A stretch of 64,000 bases of DNA, taken from the NCBI RefSeq assembly GCF_038066595.1, contig NZ_JBBUTH010000010.1, positions 496,001 to 560,000 on the forward strand. The letters run 5' to 3'. This stretch comes from Pseudaquabacterium inlustre (GTDB lineage Bacteria > Pseudomonadota > Gammaproteobacteria > Burkholderiales > Burkholderiaceae_C). Position numbers and translations under genes: made by a program. How positions within the stretch are numbered: the stretch's first letter is position 1; every line of letters begins with the position of its first letter. Of this stretch, positions 57,522-64,000 are shown in pieces. The notes beneath the pieces were generated by a model. That model saw only the letters and a program-made list of their open reading frames with translations. It had not been told where the DNA came from and ran no database searches.

Positions 57522-58802
57522 ATGACCGTCTTTGTCTTCCTGGCGTCCCTGCTGGGTGCCATGGCCCTGGGCATGCCCATCGCGTTCTCGCTGCTGGTCT
57601 CGGGCGTGGCGCTGATGTGGCACCTGGACCTGTTCGATGCGCAGATCCTGGCGCAGAACGTGATCAACGGGGCCGACAGCTTCCCGCTGCTGGCCGTGCC
57701 CTTCTTCATGCTGGCCGGCGAAATCATGAACGTGGGGGGCCTCAGCCGCCGCATCGTCGCGCTGGCGCTCACGCTGGTGGGCCACAAGCGTGGCGGCCTG
57801 GGTTTCGTGACCATCGTCGCCGCCTGCCTGATGGCGGCGCTGTCGGGCTCGGCCGTGGCTGACACCGCCGCCCTGGCCGCGCTGCTGCTGCCGATGATGG
57901 TGGCCGCGGGGCACGATCGCGCGCGCTCGGGCGGGCTCATCGCGTCGGCCGGCATCATCGCGCCCATCATCCCGCCGTCAATCGGCTTCGTGGTCTTCGG
58001 CGTGGCAGCCAATGTGTCGATCAGCAAGCTGTTCCTGGCCGGCATCGTGCCCGGGCTGCTGATGGGCGTGTCCATCGCCGTGGCCTGGTGGTGGGTGGCG
58101 CGGCGCGAGGCGGTCACACCGCCGCCGCGCGCCGATGCCACGCAGCGCTGGCGCGCGCTGCGCGAGTCGGCCTGGGCGCTGTTCCTGCCGGTGATCGTGC
58201 TGGTGGGGCTGAAGATGGGCGTGTTCACGCCCACCGAGGCGGCCGTGGTGGCGGCGGTGTACGCCCTGTTCGTGGCGGTGTTCGTCTACCGCGAGCTCAA
58301 GCCGGCGCAGTTGGTGGAGGTGTTCGTGGCCTCGGCGCGCACCACGGCCGTGATCATGTTCCTGGTAGCCGCGGCCATGGTCAGCGCCTGGCTGATCACC
58401 GTGGCGCAGATCCCGGCGCAGGTGGTGGCCCTGCTCGAGCCGTTCATGCACAACCAGACCCTGCTGCTGGTCGTGATCATGCTGCTGGTGATGGTGGTGG
58501 GCACGGCACTCGACATGACCCCCACCATCCTGATCATGACGCCGGTGCTGATGCCGGTGGTCAAGGCCGCCGGCATCGACCCGGTCTACTTCGGCGTGCT
58601 GTTCATGATCAACAACGCCATCGGCCTGGTCACGCCGCCGGTGGGCACGGTGCTCAACGTGGTGGCAGGCGTGGGCCGCATGAAGATGGATGAGGTCACG
58701 CGCGGCGTGCTGCCCTTCATGACCGCGCAGTTCGTGGTGCTGTTCCTGCTGGTGCTGTTTCCGGCGCTGGTGCTGGCGCCGGCGCGCTGGCTGGCGCAGT
58801 GA
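57522..58802 (+). CDS. TRAP transporter large permease (DctM family)
   Basis: The 426-aa inner-membrane protein has about 12 transmembrane segments. Family landmarks are PFFMLAGEIMNVGGLSRRIV near 64-83, AALSGSAVADTAAL near 106, IIAPIIPPSIGFVVFG near 145 and the C-terminal INNAIGLVTPPVGTVLNVV. It imports an organic acid with sodium. It closes the iclR-linked operon. Confidence 0.94.
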   Translation: MTVFVFLASLLGAMALGMPIAFSLLVSGVALMWHLDLFDAQILAQNVINGADSFPLLAVPFFMLAGEIMNVGGLSRRIVALALTLVGHKRGGLGFVTIVAACLMAALSGSAVADTAALAALLLPMMVAAGHDRARSGGLIASAGIIAPIIPPSIGFVVFGVAANVSISKLFLAGIVPGLLMGVSIAVAWWWVARREAVTPPPRADATQRWRALRESAWALFLPVIVLVGLKMGVFTPTEAAVVAAVYALFVAVFVYRELKPAQLVEVFVASARTTAVIMFLVAAAMVSAWLITVAQIPAQVVALLEPFMHNQTLLLVVIMLLVMVVGTALDMTPTILIMTPVLMPVVKAAGIDPVYFGVLFMINNAIGLVTPPVGTVLNVVAGVGRMKMDEVTRGVLPFMTAQFVVLFLLVLFPALVLAPARWLAQ

Positions 58803-58836
58803 ACGGCGCTGTTGCACATCGCAGGTCTCGCCTCGC

Positions 58837-59922
58837 TCAGAACGTGTGGCGCACGCCCAGCTCGTAGCCGGTGGAACGGCCGCCGGCGGTCATGCCGCTG
58901 GCGCCACCCGGCACGGTGAAGGTGGCTGCACCGTCGTTCGAGATGCGCGAACAGCTGGCGTACAGCGCGCTGCGGCGCGACAGGCTGTACACGTAGCCCA
59001 GGCCCCACTGCGTGGCATCGTTGGCCTGGACGGCGGTGCTGCCCACCTTGCCGTCCAGGTTGGCGCGGTGCCACGAGGCCTTGACCTCGCCGCCGGCCAC
59101 CGGCCACCACAGGCCCAGCATCACGTCGGTCTGCGTTGCCGGTCCGTAGCTCAGCCGGCGCCAGGCGGCTGACACACGGGCCATGCCCAGCTCGCCGATG
59201 GCGCCCACGCTCGTGTCCCTGAAGCGACCCAGCGTGGTGAGGTTGCTTTCAGTGGTGCTGGTGGCCGCGCCGACACTGAAGGCCTTGGTGACGTAGCCCA
59301 GCCGCACACCCTGCAGCTTGTGCTGGCCGTCGGCCGAGTTGCCACCTTCGCGGGCGGAGACCATCACACCGCCCTCCAGGCCGGCCATGCCGGCTGGCGC
59401 GGATGGCAGCAGCCATTGCAGCGTGTTGCTGGCCCGCACCAGCGTGTTCGCGGTGGTGCCGAAGGCGGCGCGCACCGGTCCCTGCTGGCTGTTGGCCAGC
59501 AGGTTGGTGGAGCCGGCCACGCCCACGTAGCTGAACGGGTCATGCCGGGTCCACAGCGTGTAGGTGGGCACGTAGTCGCGGCCGCCACGCAGCTCGCCGA
59601 GCGCGGGCGTGGCCAGGCTGAGGGTGGAGCGGCGGTCCCAGAACTGGGTGGCCGAGGCCGACGTGCCGGTGTCCAGCAGGAGGCCGGTCTCCAGGTGGAA
59701 CGAGGCGCTCATGCCGTCGCCCAGGTCGTCGCTGCCGCGAAAGATCAGGCGGCTGGTGGAGTTGCCGCCGCTGGCCAGGCTGCTGACGGCGCCGCGGCCC
59801 TCGTTGCGCACCTGGCGTGCGGCGGCGTCGATCACGCCACCGATGGTGATGCTGCTCTGCGCCCAGGAGCCGGCTGCGGCGCAGCAGGCCAGGGTGGTGG
59901 TGGCGATGGTGCGGATGTTCAT
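58837..59922 (-). CDS. Gram-negative (Burkholderia-type) outer-membrane porin
   Basis: The 361-aa product has a signal peptide ending SWAQSS and a 16-strand porin pattern: SSITIGGVIDAAARQV at the start, SRLIFRGSDDLGDGMSASFHLETG near 60, FWDRRSTLSLATPALGELRGGRDYVP, and the C-terminal GYELGVRHTF ending in Phe. The start at 59922 has CGGAGA 9 bases upstream; the ATG seven codons earlier lacks one. It is convergent with the TRAP permease and probably lets the same small acids cross the outer membrane. Confidence 0.93.
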   Translation of the reverse strand: MNIRTIATTTLACCAAAGSWAQSSITIGGVIDAAARQVRNEGRGAVSSLASGGNSTSRLIFRGSDDLGDGMSASFHLETGLLLDTGTSASATQFWDRRSTLSLATPALGELRGGRDYVPTYTLWTRHDPFSYVGVAGSTNLLANSQQGPVRAAFGTTANTLVRASNTLQWLLPSAPAGMAGLEGGVMVSAREGGNSADGQHKLQGVRLGYVTKAFSVGAATSTTESNLTTLGRFRDTSVGAIGELGMARVSAAWRRLSYGPATQTDVMLGLWWPVAGGEVKASWHRANLDGKVGSTAVQANDATQWGLGYVYSLSRRSALYASCSRISNDGAATFTVPGGASGMTAGGRSTGYELGVRHTF

Positions 59923-59993
59923 CGGGTTTGTCTCCGTGTTCATGAAGCAGGGTCGGCCCGTCCGTCGGGCCGGCAGGGGAAGGCGGCATACGG

Positions 59994-60608
59994 TCAGGAC
60001 AGACCGATGCCGGTGATGCCGGCCAGGGCGCCCGTGAGCGCGCCGGCCAGCAGAAGCCACAGCAGGTGCACGCGGCTGCAGGCCACGGCCACGGTGGTGA
60101 GCAAGGCCAGCACGGGGGCCAGCCAGCCGTTGGCAGGGATGCTCGCGCCCCGGGCGATGACCCATGCCGAGCCGAGCATGGCCGCCACCACCACCGGCGC
60201 CATGCCGGCACGGAAGGCCTGAACCACCCGATGACCCGACCAGCGCTGCTGCAGCCGCGCGGCTGCGCAGGCCAGGATGGAGCTGGGCAGCAGCACGCCC
60301 AGCAGGCTGGCACCCAGGCCGCGCAGCCCCGACAGGCCGGCCATGAGTGCACCTGCCTGCGCACCCGCGTGGGCGGCGGCGCCGGACAGACCGGTCTGCC
60401 ACCCCAGCAGCGCGATGTACAGCACGTTCGGCCCCGGCATGGCCTGGGCCAGCGTGATGGCGCGCGTGAACGCGGCATTGCTGATCCAGCCTTGCTGGTC
60501 CACCAGCACCCGGTGCAGATCGGGCGCCACCGTCATCGCACCGCCGACGCTCAGCAGCGACAGGTGCAGGTGGATCAGGAACAGCTCGACGGTGCTGGCG
60601 GCGCTCAT
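59994..60608 (-). CDS. Chromate transporter-like protein, half-size (second half)
   Basis: The 204-aa membrane protein is a single Chromate_transp domain: LSVGGAMTVAPDLHRVLVDQQGWI near 17-40 and LAQAMPGPNVLYIALLGWQ near 53-71. Short ChrA proteins are encoded as adjacent pairs that work together. Overlap with the other half is 4 bp. Transport of chromate or another oxyanion is the family role; the real substrate in this gene set may differ. Confidence 0.88.
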   Translation of the reverse strand: MSAASTVELFLIHLHLSLLSVGGAMTVAPDLHRVLVDQQGWISNAAFTRAITLAQAMPGPNVLYIALLGWQTGLSGAAAHAGAQAGALMAGLSGLRGLGASLLGVLLPSSILACAAARLQQRWSGHRVVQAFRAGMAPVVVAAMLGSAWVIARGASIPANGWLAPVLALLTTVAVACSRVHLLWLLLAGALTGALAGITGIGLS

Positions 60609-61192
60609 GGTGCCGACGCCGGTGGCGCGCGGCGCAGGCGCAGCCAGGTGAGCCAGCAGCTGGGCAGCCCCACGGCGGCCACCACCCACAGCAGTGGCAG
60701 ACGGGCGGCCAGCAGGCCGGCCAGCGCGGCCGCGGCCACCCCCCAGGCGCCGCACAGGCCCAGCGGATGCGTGCCCAGGCCCCGCGCCAGCCGCAGGCCG
60801 GCGCCGGCCACGATGCCGGACGCCACGGCGGCCATGCCACCGATGGCGCCGCGTACCGGCGCCAGCTGGTCCACGCTGACCAGCAGCGTGGCCACCGCAA
60901 TCAGCAGCAGGGCTGGTGCGCACAGCAGGCCGGCCAGCGCGGCAAGCGCGCCGCGCCAGCCGAACTGGCGCCAGCCGTACATCAGCGCCAGGTTGCAGAC
61001 ATTCGGGCCCGGCAGCACCTGGGCCATGGCCCAGTCACCGGCGAACTCGCTCTCGCTCATCCAGCGCCGGCGTTCCACCAGTTCGCGGTGCACCACCCCC
61101 AGCACGCCACCGAAGCCCTGCAGCGACAGCAGCGTGAAGGCGGTGAACAGGGCCCGCGCGTTCGGTGGCCGCAGGCAGGCGGGCTCGTCCAT
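60605..61192 (-). CDS. Chromate transporter-like protein, half-size (first half)
   Basis: The 195-aa membrane protein is the partner half: LLSLQGFGGVLGVVHRELVERRRWMSESEF near 22-51 and AQVLPGPNVCNLALMYGWRQFG near 57-78. Five or six hydrophobic segments follow. It lies 33 bp after a periplasmic binding protein and overlaps the second half by 4 bp. Confidence 0.88.
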   Translation of the reverse strand: MDEPACLRPPNARALFTAFTLLSLQGFGGVLGVVHRELVERRRWMSESEFAGDWAMAQVLPGPNVCNLALMYGWRQFGWRGALAALAGLLCAPALLLIAVATLLVSVDQLAPVRGAIGGMAAVASGIVAGAGLRLARGLGTHPLGLCGAWGVAAAALAGLLAARLPLLWVVAAVGLPSCWLTWLRLRRAPPASAP

Positions 61193-61225
61193 GGTGTCGT
61201 TCTCAGGCGTGCCGCGGGGCCTGTG

Positions 61226-62026
61226 TCAGCGCTTGCCGGCCACGGGGTCCAGGCCGGTGGCGCGCACCGTCTCGGCCACCGCGGCCGAGCTCAGAAAGCG
61301 TGCCAGGTGAGCGGCCACATCGGCCTGCCGGCTGCCCTGGACCAGACCGGCCGAGAAATACAGCGTCTGCTGCACTTCCTCGGGCAGGGTGCCCAGGAAG
61401 TCGAGCTCCTTGAAGTAGATCAGCTCGCTGACCTGCTGGAAGCCCAGCTCGGCGTCGCCGCGCGCCACCACGGCGCCCACGCGCTCGCTGAGGATGCGCT
61501 TGCCGGTCTCCTTCAGGCGCTCGGCCACGCCCAGCTTCGGGAACAGCTCGCCCGACAGGTAGGTGCCGCTGGCGCTGGCCGAATAGGCCACCGACTTCGC
61601 GTTCAGCAGCGTCTGGCGCAAGGCTGCCACGCTGCTGATGTCCGGCTTGGGCGTGCCTTTGCGCACGGCGGCGCCGATCTTCGAGCGGGCCAGGTCCATG
61701 CGCGAGCCGGGCACCACGTGGCCGGCCTTGACCAGGGCCTCCAGCCCGGTCTCCGACAGGATCACCAGGTCGAACACCTCGCCGCGCGCGAAGCGGCTGG
61801 GGATGGAATCCGGCGCGTTGCCGGACGAGGCGCCGAAGCTGCTGATCACGGTGTGGCCCGAGGCCTGCTCGTACAGCGGGATCAGCTGCTTGTAGGCCTC
61901 GGTGAAGGCGCCGGAGGTGATGACTCGGATCTCGGCGGCCAGCGCCGCGACCTGGCCCAGGGCCAGAGCGGCCAGCAGGCCCAGTCGCAGGGCCGCACGG
62001 CGACCGATCAGCGGAAGGGGGTACAT
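61226..62026 (-). CDS. Periplasmic substrate-binding protein (molybdate/phosphate-like type)
   Basis: The 266-aa product has a signal peptide (RRAALRLGLLAALALGQVAALA) and a type-2 periplasmic binding fold: IRVITSGAFTEAYKQLIPLYEQASGH near 33-58 and AVVARGDAELGFQQVSELIYF near 190. It resembles ModA/PstS-like or accessory binding proteins. No ABC permease or ATPase is adjacent, so it may work with the chromate-like transporter or be a sensor. The start at 62026 gives a proper signal peptide. Confidence 0.86.
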   Translation of the reverse strand: MYPLPLIGRRAALRLGLLAALALGQVAALAAEIRVITSGAFTEAYKQLIPLYEQASGHTVISSFGASSGNAPDSIPSRFARGEVFDLVILSETGLEALVKAGHVVPGSRMDLARSKIGAAVRKGTPKPDISSVAALRQTLLNAKSVAYSASASGTYLSGELFPKLGVAERLKETGKRILSERVGAVVARGDAELGFQQVSELIYFKELDFLGTLPEEVQQTLYFSAGLVQGSRQADVAAHLARFLSSAAVAETVRATGLDPVAGKR

Positions 62027-62064
62027 CAAGCGGTCTCCAGAAGGGGTGGGTGCGGTGGTCCGCG

Positions 62065-63039
62065 TCATTCGATGGTGATCTTGCGGTCGCGGATCACGCG
62101 GGCCCACAGGGCCGACTCGCGCGCGATCTCCTTGCCCAGTTCCTCACGTGTGCCGGGCGCCGGCGGCATGCCATGCTGGTTCAGCTCGGCCGCCACATCG
62201 GGCGACTTCAGCACCTTGACCAGCTCGGTGTTCCAGCGGTCGAGGATGGGCTTGGGCACCTTGGACGAGGCCACGAAGGCATACCAGTTGGTGGCCAGGT
62301 AGCCGGGGTAGCCCGACTCGGCGATGGTGGGCACGTTGGGCAGCTGCGGGATGCGCTTGGCGCCGGTGACGGCCAGCGGGATCAGCTTGCCGGCCTCGAT
62401 ATGCTGCTGCGCGGTGGACAGCGTGGAGTAGTACGCCGCCACGCGGCCGCCCAGCAGGTCCTGCAGCGCCGGCGCACCGCCCTTGTACGGGATGTGCACG
62501 GTGTCGATCTTGGCCATGTCGTCCATCAGCTCGCCAGCCAGATGGCTGGCCGATCCGGCGCCGGTGGACGCGAAGTCGAGCTTGCGTGGGTTCTTCCGGG
62601 CGTAGTCGATGAATTCGGCGAAGGTCTTGATCTTCAGGCCCGCGTGCACCACCAGCACGTTGGGGAAGTTCACGCCCATGGTCACCGGCGCCAGGTCGCG
62701 CTGCGGGTCGTAGGCGATCTTCATCAGGTGCGGCGCGATGGCCAGCGGGCCTACCGAGCCGAACAGCAGCACCGAACCATCGGCCGGGCCCGTGGCCACG
62801 TACTGGTGGGCGATGTTCCCGCCGGCGCCTGCCTTGTTCTCGATGACCACCGTGAAGCCGGTGTTGTCGGCCAGCTTCTTGCCGATGATGCGCGCGGCCG
62901 TGTCGGCGGCGCCGCCGGCGGCGAAGCCCACGACGATGGTGAGATTCTTCTTGGCCGGCAGGTCTTGCGCTGCGGCCAGGCCGGGCAGGGTGGTGGCGAT
63001 GGCCGCGGCGATGGCGGCCAGCGTGTGGCGTCGTTGCAT
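62065..63039 (-). CDS. Bug/TctC-family tripartite tricarboxylate transporter binding protein
   Basis: The 324-aa product has a signal peptide ending GLAAAQD and the Bug signature: TIVVGFAAGGAADTAARIIGKKLAD near 33-57, NKAGAGGNIAHQYVATGPADG, and DPQRDLAPVTMG. Bug proteins bind carboxylates such as citrate, tricarballylate or glutamate. The TctAB membrane partners are not in the window. It lies 40 bp after tcuB, so tricarboxylate use is likely. Confidence 0.93.
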   Translation of the reverse strand: MQRRHTLAAIAAAIATTLPGLAAAQDLPAKKNLTIVVGFAAGGAADTAARIIGKKLADNTGFTVVIENKAGAGGNIAHQYVATGPADGSVLLFGSVGPLAIAPHLMKIAYDPQRDLAPVTMGVNFPNVLVVHAGLKIKTFAEFIDYARKNPRKLDFASTGAGSASHLAGELMDDMAKIDTVHIPYKGGAPALQDLLGGRVAAYYSTLSTAQQHIEAGKLIPLAVTGAKRIPQLPNVPTIAESGYPGYLATNWYAFVASSKVPKPILDRWNTELVKVLKSPDVAAELNQHGMPPAPGTREELGKEIARESALWARVIRDRKITIE

Positions 63040-63079
63040 GGTGTTGTCTCCTTGTCGGACGTCGACGGGTGAACGGGAA

Positions 63080-64000
63080 TCAGTCGGCGCCCAGGCCCAC
63101 CGGGTTGGGCTGGCGCTTCTCGACCGCATGGCGCAGCAGCGCCGCCAGGCGGTAGATGCCGTGCGCGAACTTGCCGCAGGGCAGGGTGGCGAACAGCGCC
63201 ATCACGCAGCCCAGGTGCAGGCACAGCAGCCAGGGCATGGCGCTGCTGCCGGTGGCCGCCCACAGCGCCAGCCCGCTCACGGCGGTGCCGAACAGCAGCG
63301 CGACGAAGCCCAGGTCCATCGGCCGCTGGGCGGGGTCGCCATGCAGCGGGTGGCGGCGCAGGTGCAGCCAGCCCAGGCCGGCCGTGCCCAGCGCCAGGCT
63401 GATGCCGCCGCTCACACCCAGCAGCTTGGGCAGTGACGGCAGGGCATAGGGCGCCGGCCAGCCCAGCAGGTAGTGGTACAGCGTGGCCACCGCGGTGGCG
63501 GCAAAGCACAGCATGAAGCCGTAGAAGGTGAGGTGGTGGCAGCGACGGCGCGCATGGGTCCAGGCGTCGTCGTCGTTGTGGCAGCCCTCGCCGTGACCGC
63601 CGTCCAGGTAGCGCAGCACCAGGGCTTGGCTGGTGGCCTCACCGGCCGCGGCGGCGCTCAAGGGCTGGCCGCTGCTGACCGGCGTGGCCTGGCGCCAGAA
63701 GCGCCGCACGCCGATGCCCAGCGACAGCGCCGCAAAGCCGAACACCGGCGCAAACAGGCCCACCAGCAGGTGGTGCGGGAAGATGTCGTAGAAGCTGGCG
63801 GCAGGCGCCGGGTGCATGCCACCCTTCAGCAGCACCGCCAGCGCCAGGAACAGCGCCAGGCCCAGCGCCAGCGCCACGGCCAGCACCAGCCCGTTGCGTT
63901 CGTAGGCGCGGCCCAGCGCCGCCGGCCAGGCGTGCTGGGCGTAGGTGCGCTGGCGCACCTGGGCCATGGCGCGCGGCACGTTCACGGCAAAGTCGTGCGG
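63080..64000 (-). CDS. tcuB: Tricarballylate utilisation membrane protein TcuB (CitB), N-terminus outside window
   Basis: The frame is open through the right edge, reading PHDFAVNVPRAMAQVRQRTY, so the real start lies beyond 64000. TcuB reoxidises the flavin of TcuA by passing electrons to the quinone pool. Six membrane helices are visible. His/Cys residues such as RRCHHLTFYGFMLCF and LPCGKFAHGIYR are family-like; the N-terminal ferredoxin part is missing from view. The 307 residues seen are about three quarters of the usual length. Confidence 0.88.
   Translation of the reverse strand, partial: PHDFAVNVPRAMAQVRQRTYAQHAWPAALGRAYERNGLVLAVALALGLALFLALAVLLKGGMHPAPAASFYDIFPHHLLVGLFAPVFGFAALSLGIGVRRFWRQATPVSSGQPLSAAAAGEATSQALVLRYLDGGHGEGCHNDDDAWTHARRRCHHLTFYGFMLCFAATAVATLYHYLLGWPAPYALPSLPKLLGVSGGISLALGTAGLGWLHLRRHPLHGDPAQRPMDLGFVALLFGTAVSGLALWAATGSSAMPWLLCLHLGCVMALFATLPCGKFAHGIYRLAALLRHAVEKRQPNPVGLGAD

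Noticed and set aside
59994..61192. A single chrA gene broken by a frameshift
   Set aside because: Each half has its own start and complete Chromate_transp domain with a 4-bp overlap, the normal form of paired short-chain ChrA proteins.

Overview
The window is GC-rich DNA, typical in codon use and gene content of a nitrogen-fixing betaproteobacterium (Burkholderiales; a Rubrivivax/Ideonella/Azohydromonas-like relative is an inference). Supporting signs are a NifA/sigma-54-type nif region with DraT/DraG control, IclR/Bug/TRAP uptake genes, PEP-CTERM proteins and a Burkholderia-type porin.

1-5.7 kb is accessory DNA: a 5'-truncated IS91-family transposase gene, then an integron cassette remnant with no integrase in view. 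There is one intact attC (1114-1197) and two cassettes, markedly AT-richer than their surroundings. Cassette 1 encodes a protein with a TIR/deoxyribosyltransferase-like N-terminus and a TPR-like C-terminus. Cassette 2 encodes a YaaC-like protein. An IS1111-type (IS110 family) element sits exactly between the R'' and L'' boxes of the second attC. About 175 bp of a relative of this element occupies the same position in the third attC. A truncated PIN-domain gene ends the region.

5.7-36.7 kb is the nitrogen-fixation region. On the minus strand are an iscS-iscU-(ErpA-like)-iscA-hscA-fdx operon without hscB, then nifN-nifX-DUF269-DUF683-fdxB-nifQ, nifE, and nifHDK followed by two small unknown genes. 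On the plus strand, divergent from nifH, is a truncated hemoglobin gene leading into an unknown gene, draT, draG, a SagB-like nitroreductase, an ankyrin protein and an ArsC-like nitrogenase-associated protein. Sigma-54 promoters (GG/GC spacing correct) are readable before iscS, nifN, nifE and nifH, with plausible ones before the hemoglobin gene and the 174-aa gene. A perfect NifA site (TGT-N10-ACA) lies upstream of nifH, and TTTGTCG half-sites lie upstream of the other three. Housekeeping or unrelated genes (GNAT, LysR/GST, CmcJ-like, diguanylate cyclase, chemoreceptor, DUF2779) are interleaved. nifB, nifA, nifV, nifW, nifZ and nifT are not in the window.

36.7-47.3 kb holds ordinary chromosomal genes: Ohr, Nudix, a TetR-ABC1 kinase-DUF2867 operon with a clear operator, an EamA transporter, CcoG, a MocR regulator, an APH-like phosphotransferase and a CoA transferase.

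47.6-64 kb looks like a substrate-utilisation island. A six-gene exported set comprises a ThuA-domain protein, three PEP-CTERM proteins, a PQQ-type dehydrogenase fused to a cupredoxin-like domain, and an ELWxxDGT propeller. Next come an IclR regulator and a divergent TRAP transporter operon containing a type II dehydroquinase, then on the minus strand a porin, split chromate transporter, two solute-binding proteins and a partial tcuB. The same 19-bp palindrome occurs before the ThuA gene and between iclR and the TRAP operon, linking the two blocks to one regulator.
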